A stretch of DNA of 64,000 bases from Nectonema munidae (taxonomy: Eukaryota; Nematomorpha; Nectonematoida; Nectonematidae), in contig JAUIRK010000227.1 of assembly GCA_030549495.1 (NCBI GenBank), forward strand, positions 62,001 to 126,000, read 5' to 3'. The notes under the pieces are model-generated. The model was not told where the DNA came from. It saw only the letters and a list, made by a program, of their open reading frames with translations, and made no database searches. Made by a program: the position numbers and the translations under genes. Shown in pieces: positions 1 through 11,180 of the stretch (its first letter is position 1; every line of letters starts with the position of its first letter).

Positions 1-213
1 TATTCTTTACTTCCAATGATTTGAAAAAGCTCATTCTTTACTTCCTATGAGAATTGAATACAATATATATATATATATGTTTCAATTTTATTTTTTCCCT
101 CAAATTAAGGAAAAATACGACTTAATTTCGTCATTCACGAACGATATTCAGGTGGCGTTATTTTTAATAAAAGTCTAATCAATGTCAATCATCAAATATA
201 TATATATATATAT
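1..213. other. AT-rich leading segment, no gene
   Basis: Low-complexity AT-rich DNA with a short (AT)n run just before position 214. I see no coding or structural signal here. The AT run may be part of the target site of the inverted-repeat element that follows. Confidence 0.5.
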
Positions 214-609
214 CAGAGGTCTGGCAATACCTCCGGGGAGACAACTCGCAAAACTTGCCAGCCTTATTATATATTTAAATGTGTAAATCGTAAAATGCTT
301 AAAAAATATACTTAAAATAAAAATTTTCAAAAAATATTTTACATACATATTGAAAGCCACATTTCAAAAATTCTACCTAAAAGTTCAAAAAATTTAACTT
401 TGAAATTGCAGTTTTATTTCATAAAAACTATATGATTGGTTGAAATGTTTATGTAATATATAATAATAATCTAATCTTATATTATAAAGAATGCAAGGAA
501 AAAAAGTATAAGTGTATATTTATTTATTTATTCGCCCGTGCAACTTTTTTTACGACCTATTTTTAAAACTTGAATATCTTTTAGAGTTAAAAAGATTTTT
601 GCATAGTGT

Positions 610-817
610 AAAATTTTAATCGAAAAATGTTCAAATCAAAAAATATTTATTCTTTTTAAATATATCGTTGGCTCCCCTTACTTTTAGTTTCGTATGTGCA
701 TAATTTGATAAAAATTAATTATTAAAGACTAGGTTTATCTTTCAATTTTAAAAGTAAGGGGAGCCAACGATATATTTAAAAAGAATAAATATTTTTTGAT
801 TTGAACATTTTTCGATT
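610..817. repeat. Palindrome P (about 85-bp arms)
   Basis: The segment reading GTTGGCTCCCCTTACTTTTA near 670 returns as its reverse complement near 755. The flanking ~60 bp on each side are also mirrored, leaving a spacer of roughly 60-70 bp. The same palindrome recurs, inverted, at 39,180-39,385. One half occurs at 5,530-5,588, where it abuts the Helitron fragment. Confidence 0.75.
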
Positions 818-825
818 CTTTGATT

Positions 826-1125
826 ATTCGACAAATATAATATTTAAAATCGTGCAAATTGCAAAGTAAAGGTAATAACTTTTGTAACATCGTATGAGGT
901 AGCAAAATATGAACAGAAAGTTTGATATTTTTTGATTTTTTAAAGAATATTTTTCGATTCTTTGATTACAGAATTTTATTTTGATTATTTGACAAATATA
1001 ATATTTAAAATCGTGCAAATTGCAAAGTATAGGTAATAACTTTTGTAACATCGTATGAGGTAGCAAAATATGAACAGAAAGTTTGATATTTTTGATTTTT
1101 TAAAGAATATTTTTCGATTCTTTGA
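826..1125. repeat. Tandem block S (two ~140-165 bp units)
   Basis: A unit containing AAATCGTGCAAATTGCAAAG and ATCGTATGAGGTAGC is present twice in direct orientation. Reverse-complement copies occur at 5,200-5,540, and one further copy lies at 39,386-39,560. It is non-coding, as every frame is short. Confidence 0.7.
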
Positions 1126-1450
1126 TATGAATTATCGCGGTATACAGGTTGGAGATGAACCATCGTAGTATACAGGTATAATGTATATAGGTAATAACTT
1201 ATGTGGCATCGTCTCCCCGAATGAGGTATATCAAATCTTACATCTAGCAGAATGTGAACAGAAAGTTGAACATTGTCTCCCTAGTTATTTGTACATGGAA
1301 TAGAAACCATCGTAGTATACAGGTTGGAGAAGAATCATCGTAGTATACAGATTGGAGATGAATCATTGTAGTATACAGTTTGGAGATGAATCATCGTAGA
1401 ATACAGGTTGGAGAAGAATCATCGTAATATACGGATTGGAGATAACACGC
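1126..1450. repeat. Minisatellite M (unit ~28-33 bp)
   Basis: Tandem imperfect units carry the core ATCGTAGTATACAGGTTGGAG. The array is broken by a ~110-bp insert containing ATGAGGTATATCAAATC. The same array is found inverted at 4,796-5,190 and direct at 37,485-37,680 and 39,560-39,935. Confidence 0.75.
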
Positions 1451-1779
1451 AAGTTGTCTACCCGCGTTCAAACGTACAGGTTATGAGAATATATCATTAC
1501 ATATTAGAGAAGAGTTTTCTAAACTCTTTATACTGAAAAAATATTTCTTCAAATATATTACTGTTTTAGTTTAAAATGCATCCCTTATCTGCTAATTAAT
1601 GGTATGAATCACATGGAAAATATTAACTGTAAAATGGTATTTCTTAAGGACTTATGATATAAGTAATGTATTCTGAAAGCCCATAAAAAATGCTTTAATT
1701 TGGTATATCGCAGGTTGAATTTTGTTGAGAAATGTGAAAGTTATAAGCGTTTTAATATTTGACTAAAATTTAAGCTAGG

Positions 1780-2060
1780 AACACTACAAATAAACTAAGC
1801 GTACACTATCCCGATAAAATAAACCACACACGCGTGCTAAAGATGTGGTGAAGCGTATGCGAGATAAAAATTTCCTGCGCTCACAAACGCGTAATGCAAC
1901 ATGTGTTAATCTTTCTTCGCATAGTTAACCGCTAAAATCAATAACAATCGTTTTATAATCAATAATGTGATTTATTCTTCGCACACTGTCGGTATAAAAA
2001 TAACGAGTGCCCTTCTTTAAAAATTAGAAAGGTTGTATCTAAACTAAATAAAAGTAGACT
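1780..2060. repeat. Dispersed repeat R, copy 1
   Basis: About 280 bp with the conserved words CACACGCGTGCTAAAGATG and CTCACAAACGCGTAATGCAA, ending near a GGTTGTATCTAAACTAAATA word. It is more GC-rich than its surroundings. It recurs at least five more times in this window. No open frame or RNA-gene signature is visible. Confidence 0.7.
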
Positions 2061-2964
2061 ATGATTATCCAACAAAACTCATAATTTCTTCAATGTGGAT
2101 GCATGCGCACACGTGTTAGATTCGAAAATTATAATTATTTTATAAAAATATAGAAATAAATTTAGGATTATAGTGAAAAAAAATAAATTCATGAGATTAC
2201 TTATTGAGAAAAACTTATTAAAACACGTGAAAAAAAAATAAATTCATGAGATTACTTATTGAGAAAAATTGATTAAAACACATATTTTGATCTATTTATC
2301 TTCTCTTTAGAAATTTATATGAAGTAAACAATAATAAAAATAATATTTATCCAAAACATATTTTTTTCGAATCAAAGTGTAAATCAAACTCGCACTTAAA
2401 TTTTGGAAGATTAATTCAAAAGAAGTAAAAAACTAATGTTAATTTATAAAAAACCGAAAACTAAAATGATTTTATAAAAATCTAAAAATAAATAGTGGAC
2501 TACGATTATCCAACAAAACTTGTACATTCGATCTACATTTTTCACTTCAAAAATAATTTTAAATTTATTAGATAAATATTATACTGACCAATAAAAAAAA
2601 CGAAGGTTAATTTATAAAAAAAAAGGAAAAACTAATACTATTTTATAAAAATCTACAAATAAATTTAGATTCTGAGAGTAGAGTCGCTTTATAATTGTGC
2701 TGGAAATTGTCACATAATATAGGTAAAAATTTGTCCTAATGAAAGGAGCTTTAGTTTAAAATGCATCCCTTATCTGCTAATTAATGGCATGAAGCCCATA
2801 GAAAATAAAAACAGTAAAATGGTATTTCTTAAGTACTTATGATATAAGTAATGTATTCTGAAAGCCCATAAAAAAAGCTTTAATTTGGTATATCCCATGA
2901 TGCATTTTGTTGAGAAATGTGAAAGTTATAAGCGTTTTAATATTTGACTAAGATTTAAGCTAGG

Positions 2965-3225
2965 AACACTACAAATAAACTAAGCGTACACTAGCCCGAT
3001 AAAATAAACCCCACACGCGTGCTAAAGATGTGGTGTAGCGTATGTGAGATAAGAATTCACTGTGCTCACAAACGCGTAATGCAATATGTGTTCATCTTTC
3101 TTCGCATAGTTATGCTCTAAAATCAATCAATAATGTGATTTATTATTCGCACACTGTCGGTATAAATATAACGAATGCTCTTCGTTAAAAATTAGAAAGG
3201 TTGTATCTAAACTAAATAAAAGTAG
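2965..3225. repeat. Dispersed repeat R, copy 2
   Basis: Same order of conserved words as copy 1, within a larger direct duplication: 2,745-3,240 repeats the 1,560-2,060 segment with small indels. Confidence 0.7.
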
Positions 3226-3261
3226 ATTACGATTATCCAAAAAAATTCGTACATTCAATCG

Positions 3262-3485
3262 ACAAAACCACACACGCGTGGTAAAGATGTGGTGAAGCGT
3301 ATGTGAGATAAGAATTCACTGCGCTCACAAACGCGTAATGCAACATGTGTTAATCTTTCTTCGCATAATTATGCTCAAAAATCAATCAATAATGTGATTT
3401 ATTTTTCGCACACTGTCGGTATAATTTTTAACGAATGCCCTTCGTTAAAAATTAGAAAGGTTGTATCTAAACTAAATAAAAGTAG
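3262..3485. repeat. Dispersed repeat R, copy 3 (5'-shortened)
   Basis: Starts directly at the CACACGCGTGGTAAAG word and keeps the downstream half of R. It lies immediately after copy 2, giving a local tandem pair that is reduced to one copy in the second large repeat block near 41.3 kb. Confidence 0.65.
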
Positions 3486-3509
3486 ACTACGATTATCGAA
3501 CAAAACTCT

Positions 3510-4150
3510 TACATTTAATCGACATTTTTCACTTGAAAAATAATTTAAAATTTATTAGAAAAATATTATACTGACCTATAATACTGACCCATAAAAAGTA
3601 AAAAATATATATTAATTTTCGACAGTTTTATTTAACTATGACATTTTAAAATGTTAAAAACCATATTCTACCTTTGTGAATATAAAATTTTGAAGAAATA
3701 ATATATAAACTCATCACCTTAATTATTGGTATTTTTTGAAACTAGATAAAAGTTGACTGACCTCACATAAAAGCGGATTTTGGAAAAATAAAAATATATT
3801 TATTTGTAAAACCTAGCCTATTTTACCCACAAAGAGTATAGCTTCAAATCTTGTACATTGGATCAACATTTTTCACTTTAAAAATAATTTTAAATTTATT
3901 AGAAAAACATTATACTGACCTGTACTACTGACCCATAAAAAGTAAAAAATATATATTAATTTTCGACAGTTTTCTTCAACTATGAAATTTTAAAATGTAA
4001 AAAATCATATTTTACCTTTGAAAATATAAAATATTGAAAAAATATTATATAAATTAAGAACGTTAATTATTATTGGTATTTTTTGAAACTAGATAAAACT
4101 TGACTGACCTCACATAAAAGCAGATTTTGGAAAAATGAAAATATATTTAT
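3510..4150. repeat. Direct tandem duplication, two ~310-330 bp units
   Basis: The segment from about 3,510 to 3,835 is repeated from about 3,850 to 4,150. Both units hold AATATATATTAATTTTCGAC, TTGACTGACCTCACATAAAA and AACCTAGCCTAT. The pair is also present at about 41,600-42,250. Non-coding. Confidence 0.7.
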
Positions 4151-4470
4151 TTGTATAACCTAGCCTATGTTAACCACAAAGAGTATACCTTTCCAATGAT
4201 ATCATTTTCATTCAATTTTTTTTTAAAAATCTTCACATTATGCTTCAATAAAAAGGTAATCCGTAATTTTTTCAAAAATTTAGACAAAATTTTTCGAAGT
4301 AAAGTCCATTTATTAAAATTTTTAAAACTTTTGCAAAAATAAATTATTCTAGAGTATGTAGCAAACGATAAGCTTTCTAATGATATATATATCATGAAAA
4401 AGAAATATTGAAAAACAGTTTAATTCTTACTGCAAATCAAACAGGTAAAAATTTGCAAAAAGTAGTATTG

Positions 4471-4537
<67 letters not shown>
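4471..4537. repeat. (GTA)n-(TTA)n microsatellite
   Basis: About 11 GTA units run directly into about 11 TTA units. The orthologous position at 42,557-42,591 carries a much shorter version, so this array length varies between the two large repeat copies. Confidence 0.9.
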
Positions 4538-4541
<4 letters not shown>

Positions 4542-4795
4542 TACATAAACATTTCAACCAATCATATAGTTTTTATGAAATAAAACTGCAATTTCAAAGT
4601 TAAATTTTTTGAACTTTTAGGTAGAATTTTTGAAATGTGGCTTTCACTGTGTATGTAAAATATTTTTTGAAAATTTTTATTTTAAGTATATTTTTTAAGC
4701 ATTTTACGATTTACACATTTAAATATATAATAAGGCTGGCAAGTTTGGCGAGTTGTCTCCCCGGAGGTCTTGCCAGACCTCTGATATATATACGG

Positions 4796-5190
4796 TTGAA
4801 CGCGGGTAGACAACTTGCGTGTTATCTCCAACCCGTATATTACGATGATTCTTCTCCAACCTGTATTCTACGATGATTCATCTCCAAACTATATACTACA
4901 ATGATTCATCTCCAACCTCTATACTACAATGATACATCTCCAACCTGTATACTAGGATGATTCATCTTCAACCTGTATACTACGATGGTTTCTATTCCAT
5001 GTACAAATAACTAGGGAGACAATGTTCAACTTTCTGTTCACATTCTGCTAGATGTAAGATTTGATATACCTCATTCGGGGAGACGATGCTACATAAGTTA
5101 TTACCTATATACATTATACCTGTATACTACGTTGGTTCATCTCCAACCTGTATACCGCAATAATTCATCTCCAACCTATATAATATATTT
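4796..5190. repeat. Minisatellite M, inverted array
   Basis: Units with the core CTCCAACCTGTATACTACGA, the reverse complement of the 1,126-1,450 array, including the same interrupting segment (5,030-5,130). It directly follows the right arm of the 4.57-kb element. Confidence 0.75.
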
Positions 5191-5199
5191 TATCAAATA

Positions 5200-5590
5200 A
5201 TCAAAATAAAATTCTATAATCAAAGAATCGAAAAATATTCTTTAAAAAATCAAAAAATATCAAACTTTCTGTTCATATTTTGCTACCTCATACAATGTTA
5301 CAAAAGTTATTACCTATACTTTGCAATTTACACAATTTTAAATATTATATTTGTCAAATAATCAAAATAAAATTATGTAATCAAAGAATCGAAAAATATT
5401 CTTTAAAAAATCAATAAATATCAAACTTTCTGTTCATATTTTGATACCTCATACGATGTTACAAAAGTTATTACCTATACTTTGCAATTTGCACGATTTT
5501 AAATATTATATTTGTCGAATAATCAAAGAATCGAAAAATGTTCAAATCAAAAAATATTTATTCTTTTTAAATATATTGTTGGCTCTCCTT
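5200..5590. repeat. Inverted S units and half palindrome P
   Basis: Two to three inverted copies of block S are followed by one arm of palindrome P, ending TATTGTTGGCTC at about 5,587. About fifteen bases further on, Helitron coding sequence begins, so this repeat forms the left boundary of the truncated Helitron. Confidence 0.65.
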
Positions 5591-5601
5591 TGTTTCTCCC
5601 T

Positions 5602-8600
5602 GTTGAAAATCAAACACCCAATTTCAGTCAATTATATATTATTGAACCAGCAACTGCATTGAATATGAGAATGGCTAATCCATCCAATTTTACATGTAAA
5701 AGAGATGTTATCGAAATAATTCAGAATGTATTAAACAGAGTTTCGCCATATGCTGCCGCATATAGGCATATGGCGGATGTTGAAAAAGAACAAGAAGAAA
5801 TTGCAAAGCAAGAGAACCGTTTACCATCAATAATAACAATGGTAATGCGTGAAGGTAATGACAGAAGAAGATATAATGCTCCTCTACACGAAGAAGTTGC
5901 CGCAATTTTCACCAGTAATGATGGTGCCCCTCCACTTAATAACCAAATTGTTGTATATCCCCATAATTAACCTCTTAGACACATTCCATATATTTCTGCA
6001 AACATTGATTCAATGATTTACCCACTAATTTTTCCAAGAGGCCAAGCTGGATGGGACCCAAATCTTAATCATTTTCCACAACATTCAACTCCCGTCCGCA
6101 ATAGACTGACACAATTAGAATATTATGTTTATAGACTTGCTTTTAGAAATGATTTTTCTGCTTTGCATTTAGCAGGTAAATTATTTCAATAATTTTTGGT
6201 TGATGCCTATGTCAAAGTTGAAGGTCAACGCCTTTCTTTTATTCGAAATAATCAAAGGCAACTTAGAGCAGAAACATATCAAGGTTTGGTCGACCATCTT
6301 CAAAGTACTGCTGATGATCGTAATTTACGCGCCGGTAATATTGTAGTCCTTCCATCCACTTTTCAAGGGTCTTCACGACAAATGCATCAATTATATCTTG
6401 ATGCAATAGCACTTGTAGCTAAAAATGTAAAACCAGATCTTTTTTTAACATTTACATGCAATCCAAAATGGCCAGAAATTGTTGAAAATTTATTGCCAGA
6501 TCAAACACCTTCAGATAGACCCGACTTGGTTTCACGCGTTTTCAAATTAAAAGTTGAAGCATTAAAGAATGACTTAAAGAATGGTGTTCTTGGTATTATT
6601 TGTGGCCAAGTGGATGTTATTGAGTTCCAAAAAAGAGGACTTCCTCATGTTCACATGCTCTTACATCTAAGTAATGATTCTAAATTGTATAATGCAGACC
6701 ACATTGACACCCTCATTTCTGCACAAATTTCTGATCCTGAAGAAAACCCAGAACTATATGAAATGATTAAATCTTGCATGATCCATGGTCCATGTGGACA
6801 TTTGAACAATTCATCACAATGTATGCAAGATGGAACTTGCATTAAAGACTATCCTAAACAATTTAATCAGAGCACTATCCTTAATAATAATGGCTATCCT
6901 TTATATTTTAGACCTGACAACGGCCGCACAGTCACTATCAGAAATGTTGAATTAGATAACAAATGGGTTGTCCCTTATAACCCTTTTCTATGTAAAAAAT
7001 ACAGCTCGCATATAAATTTAGAGGCCTGGTGAAGTATCAAAAGTGTTAAATATCTTTACAAATATGTCTACAAAGGCTATGACACAGCTCATGTTGAAAT
7101 TAATGAACGCATTGATCATGATGAAATTAAAACATATTTAGATGCCAGATATGTTTCTCCTCCTGAAGCATCCTGGCGCTTATTTACATTCCCCATGCAT
7201 ACACAAAGCCATAATATTATTAGACTCCCATTACATCTTCCTAATCAGCAAACAATTTATTTTAGAGAAGGCGAAGAAAATCCTGCCCTTTCTAGGGCCC
7301 AACATGCAATGTTAATTGCTTGGTTCTACCTAAATCAAAATGATGAAAACGCCAGGCAGTACTTATACACCGATATTCCTTATCATTATGTCTTCAAAAG
7401 TTCGGAAAAAAATAGGTAATTAGACAGAGGGAGGCTGAGAAAGTAGTAAGTAGGATGTATAACGCCAGTATTAGAGAGGGTGAGCGATACTTTCTACGCA
7501 TTCTTCTTTTGCACGTACATGGTGCCACATCTTATGAGTATTTAAAAACATATAATGGAACTTTATATTCAACTTTTAGCGAAGCATGTATTGCACGTAA
7601 TTTATTAGTAGATGACAGTTTATGGGTTCGCACAATCACAGAATTAGTTGAAACGGCATCTCCTTCACAAATAAGAACTTCATTTTCTTTTATTTTAATT
7701 CATGGTGAGCCAAGTAATCCTTCTCATTTGTGGCAAACCTTTCGTTACGATATGATAGAGGATTATCTCCAGTATGAGTCGGATTTTAAAGCTGAACAAT
7801 CTGCACTTGCAGAAATTCAAAGTATTCTCGAACAATTTGGTAAGACACTTATTGATTTTGGACTTCCAGAATTGAAAGAAACATTAATTGAAGATCCACC
7901 CAATATCCAACAAGCTAGACAAGAAGCTTCTAATTTAAGAAATATGCTTAACCCAGAACAGATTTCGGTTGCCGATTCAGTAATTGGTTCATTAGAAAAA
8001 AATGACAAATCTTCAGCTAAAGTTATCTTTATTGATGGTCCAGGTGGCACCGGTAAGACTTTCACATATAACTACATTATTAAAGAAATAATTGGTCGTA
8101 ATTTGAATGTTCTTACTTGTGCTTGGAGAGGAATTGCTGCCACTTTATTGGAAAAAGGCAGAACTGTTCATTCCGTTTTTAAATTACCTGTTCCTGTTTT
8201 AGATAATTCAACATGTAATATTAAACCAAATAGTAAACATGCAGAATTTATCCGTAAACAAGATATTATAATTTTTGACGAAACAAGCATGATTCCTAAA
8301 TACGCCCTTGAAGCCATTGATAAAATGCTTAGAGATATCTGCAACACAAGTATACCATTTGCTGGAAAAATTATTCTTCTTGGCGGAGACTTCCGTCAAA
8401 CATTACCAGTTGTAAAAAGAGGAAACCCCGCTCAAATCATTGAAACATGATTTAAAAGTTCATATATATGGCCATTAGTTAAAGTTTTTCATCTTCACAC
8501 CAACATGAGGGCAGCTCAACAAGACCACCTCTTTTCAGAATTTCTTCTTTCTCTGGGAAATGGACAATTGCCTGTTAACTATAACGATCCTTTCAAAGAT

Positions 8601-9334
8601 TGTATTGAGATACCAAATCAATGTGTATTAACTAAAAGTGATAACATCATGCTTCTGTTTTTAATGATGATTGTATTAACGTTGCAGACAAAGTCATTTT
8701 AACTCCTACCAATGAAGACTCTTTAGAAATTAACAACCAAGTACTACATCAACTTTCGGTGGAATCTAAAACATATTACAGTACTGACTCTGTTGTTACA
8801 GATAATCAAGAAGAAATTGATCATTATACAATGGAATTTCTCAATTCCTTAACACCATCTGGTATGCCACAACATAAACTCATTTTAAAAGTAGGATGTA
8901 TCGTAATGCTTCTTCGAAATCTTAGTCTTAAGGATGGTCTCTGTAATGGAACACGTCTTAGAATAACTAAATTATTGGATAATATAATTGAATGTCAAAT
9001 TCTTACTGGTGTTAACTGTGGAAAGAATGTTCTCATTACTAGAATTTCACTGTCTCCTAACGATACAAATCTACCCTTTCAAATTAAGCGTATTCAGTTT
9101 CCTCTCAGATTGTCGTATGCACTCACTATCATTAAAAGTCAGGGACAAACGTTTGAAAAAGTTGGTATTTTTTTAAGAAAACCATGTTTCAGTCATGGAC
9201 AACTTTATGTTGCCCTTTCAAGAGCAAGATCTTTTCAGGCAATTAAATTTCAGATCTATCAAACACATCAACAAGGATATCACAACAATAATTTATATAC
9301 AAAAAATATAGTTTACCCACTAATTTTTCATTGA
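5602..9334 (+). pseudogene. Broken Helitron Rep/helicase gene
   Basis: This relic encodes most of the RepHel protein of the rolling-circle transposon. The HUH nuclease motif (GLPHVHMLL, about 6,630-6,665), the two-tyrosine segment KYLYKYVYK (about 7,050-7,080) and the PIF1-type helicase with Walker A GPGGTGKT (about 8,035) are all visible. Compared with the open copy at 18,294-23,099 it has stop codons at about 5,968, 6,189, 7,030 and 8,448. It also has single-base losses near 7,410 and 8,650 that shift frame. The protein N-terminus (basic repeats, Cys cluster) is missing. It is dead as a single protein, and the low divergence suggests recent loss. Confidence 0.92.
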
Positions 9335-10273
9335 AATGAGAAAAAAACTAAAAAAATCAATACTACACAAATATTTTTAACAAAACTAAAAATACTAAAA
9401 AAATGAATTCTAATAAATATATCATTGGTGGATGGGGCAATACAAAGTAGAACCTTAAAGTTGTAAGTAAAAATACTTGAAAATACACATAATACAAAAT
9501 CGCTGTTAAAAATCAGCCCAATAGACAATTAGAAAAATCTTTAAAAAGAGTAGAAAACAGTCAAAAACATATGTAAGAATCGGAAAACAAAGTAATTAGA
9601 TAACTAATTAGTAGTCGTAGCCAAACAGGCAACAAAGAATGAGAGATTTCTGGCTCACATGATACCCCCGCCTTTGAGCGGTTAATACCTTTATGGGGGG
9701 ACCTGTATTCCAGATAAACTAATTTAAAATTCATTTATACATACATATACATATAGGTAAGCTCAGAATAATAAACAAAAAAATCACATTTTCAGAAATA
9801 CACATGTAAAATGCAGGAATAAAAACCGCCATGTTTAGTGTATGCAGTTCATCGCAGCTTCGTGGCTTATTTTAATTGATTTTCAAATTAAATAACTATA
9901 TCCTTTTTATCGTGTTGATTTCGTTTGAAAATCAATCAAAATCTGTCAAAAATAAGAATCGTTAATTCAATAGTACTGATATTTTTTGATTAAAATCAAT
10001 CAAATTACAACTACCAAGAATCCTATTTTTCAAGGGTATCCTAAACAAAAAAACTAGCCGGTCCCGTGGTCGTTTCGAGCGAAGCGAATTTAAATTAGCA
10101 ACTCAAAATACACATTACCCAGAATCCTATGTTTCGAGCGTAGATAAAACAAAAAAAACTAGCCGGTCCCGTGGTCATTTCGAGCGAAGCGATTTGAATT
10201 AGCAACTCAATATACACACTACCAAGAATCCTATGTTTCGAGCGAAGCGAGAAACGACCACGGGACCGGCTAG
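5602..10273 (+). mobile_element. Helitron A0, 5'-truncated autonomous copy
   Basis: From 5,602 to the CTAG at 10,270-10,273 the sequence is the near-identical (few-percent divergent by eye) counterpart of the - strand Helitron at 17,435-23,513. It lacks the 5' end and roughly the first 350-370 codons of the protein. The 3' end has the family terminus (CGGGACCGGCTAG), preceded by two partial inverted copies of that terminus near 10,050 and 10,160. A second Helitron starts at the very next base. The left break lies against a palindromic repeat, so truncation by recombination or incomplete transfer is plausible. Confidence 0.9.
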
Positions 10274-10748
10274 TCTATATTATAATAAGCTAGCGTCTAT
10301 GTGTGTGTCGCTAGAAGCATTTTGATTGGTTGAAATTATTTATATATATTTTGTGTGTGTTTTTATATGGTGTGATGAGTTTGTATGTGTGTTTGTCGCT
10401 TGAAGCATTTTGATTGGTTGAAATTATTTATATATGTTTTGTGTATATATGTGTTTGAAGCATTCTGATTGGTTGAAATACCTTTTGTATGTATTTTATA
10501 TGGTGTAATAGAAAAATACACAGAAAAGGTACAAATATTCTAAAAACTGATCACCATACCATATAACACTATTAGCAACTCAAAATACACAGAAGAGATC
10601 CTATGTTTCGAGCGCAGCCTAAACAAAAAAAACTAGCCCGTCCCGTGGTCGTTTCGAGCGAAGCGAATTTGAATTAGCAACTCAATATACACACTACCCA
10701 GAATCCTATGTTTCGAGCGAAGCGAGAAACGACCACGGGACCGGCTAG
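10274..10748 (+). mobile_element. Short non-autonomous Helitron N0
   Basis: Begins TCTATATTATAATAAGC exactly one base after the CTAG of the preceding copy and ends CCGGCTAG at 10,741-10,748, followed by T. It is 475 bp with no coding capacity. The 5' half has degenerate ~80-bp subrepeats containing GCATTTTGATTGGTTG, and the 3' end carries the inverted pair of family termini. It is a deletion derivative sharing both ends with the autonomous element, so it is presumably mobilised in trans. Confidence 0.88.
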
Positions 10749-10759
10749 TTTATAAATAA

Positions 10760-11014
10760 TAATATAATTATTTTATAATAGTAAGTTTGATAACACAAAA
10801 TTGCCTGGCAAGAAAATGGGTGACATAAAAATATATAACAATACTCTATTACCAGGGCTCGTTCAAACTTAAATATCTGTATATCTTTTTATTTTAAGCA
10901 TTTATTTAATATTATTTTTAATTTCAAGTTCTTATTTGTAAATAAAGAACATATTTGTGTATATTTGGGAGTATTTGGGTATATTTGGGTGTATTTGGGT
11001 AAAAAGTCCTACCG
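10760..11014 (+). mobile_element. Element X, partial copy 1 (right end)
   Basis: It matches the inverted left part of the 853-bp element at 23,949-24,801. It contains GCCTGGCAAGAAAATGGGTG, then AT-rich sequence, then tandem TATTTGGGTG-like decamers, and ends GTAAAAAGTCCTACCG at 11,014. Only one terminus is recognisable. It directly follows a Helitron 3' end. Confidence 0.6.
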
Positions 11015-11180
11015 TGGTTTTTTTTATGAAAATCCTTCATTATATGATTATTGTTGGCTAAACAATTTTGCTAGTTTTAAAAAAGAAATGAAAAATTATT
11101 TATCTAGTCAATACTTATCTTGTAATTCACGTCATTGATACATTTGCTCTTGTCATTCTTGATTATTGTAATATAGTATA

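Larger units (their letters stand above)
214..4783. repeat. 4.57-kb composite element with ~235-bp terminal inverted repeats
   Basis: The left arm (214-~446) and the right arm (~4,549-4,783) are near-perfect reverse complements. Both start CAGAGGTCTGGCAA on the inward strand and carry a small hairpin (AGGTCT/AGACCT) followed by GGGGAGACAACTCGC. The flanks are (AT)n on both sides, so an 8-bp ATATATAT target duplication is possible but cannot be proven in low-complexity sequence. No transposase is readable inside, and the interior is itself made of tandem and inverted repeats. A second right arm lies at 42,590-42,836. This could be a large non-autonomous DNA transposon (the CAG start recalls hAT) or a fold-back repeat. 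Confidence 0.6.

Noticed and set aside
5441-5970. A host gene starting in the repeat upstream of the Helitron
   Set aside because: The open frame simply runs from repeat sequence into Helitron coding sequence, so the join is a transposon boundary.
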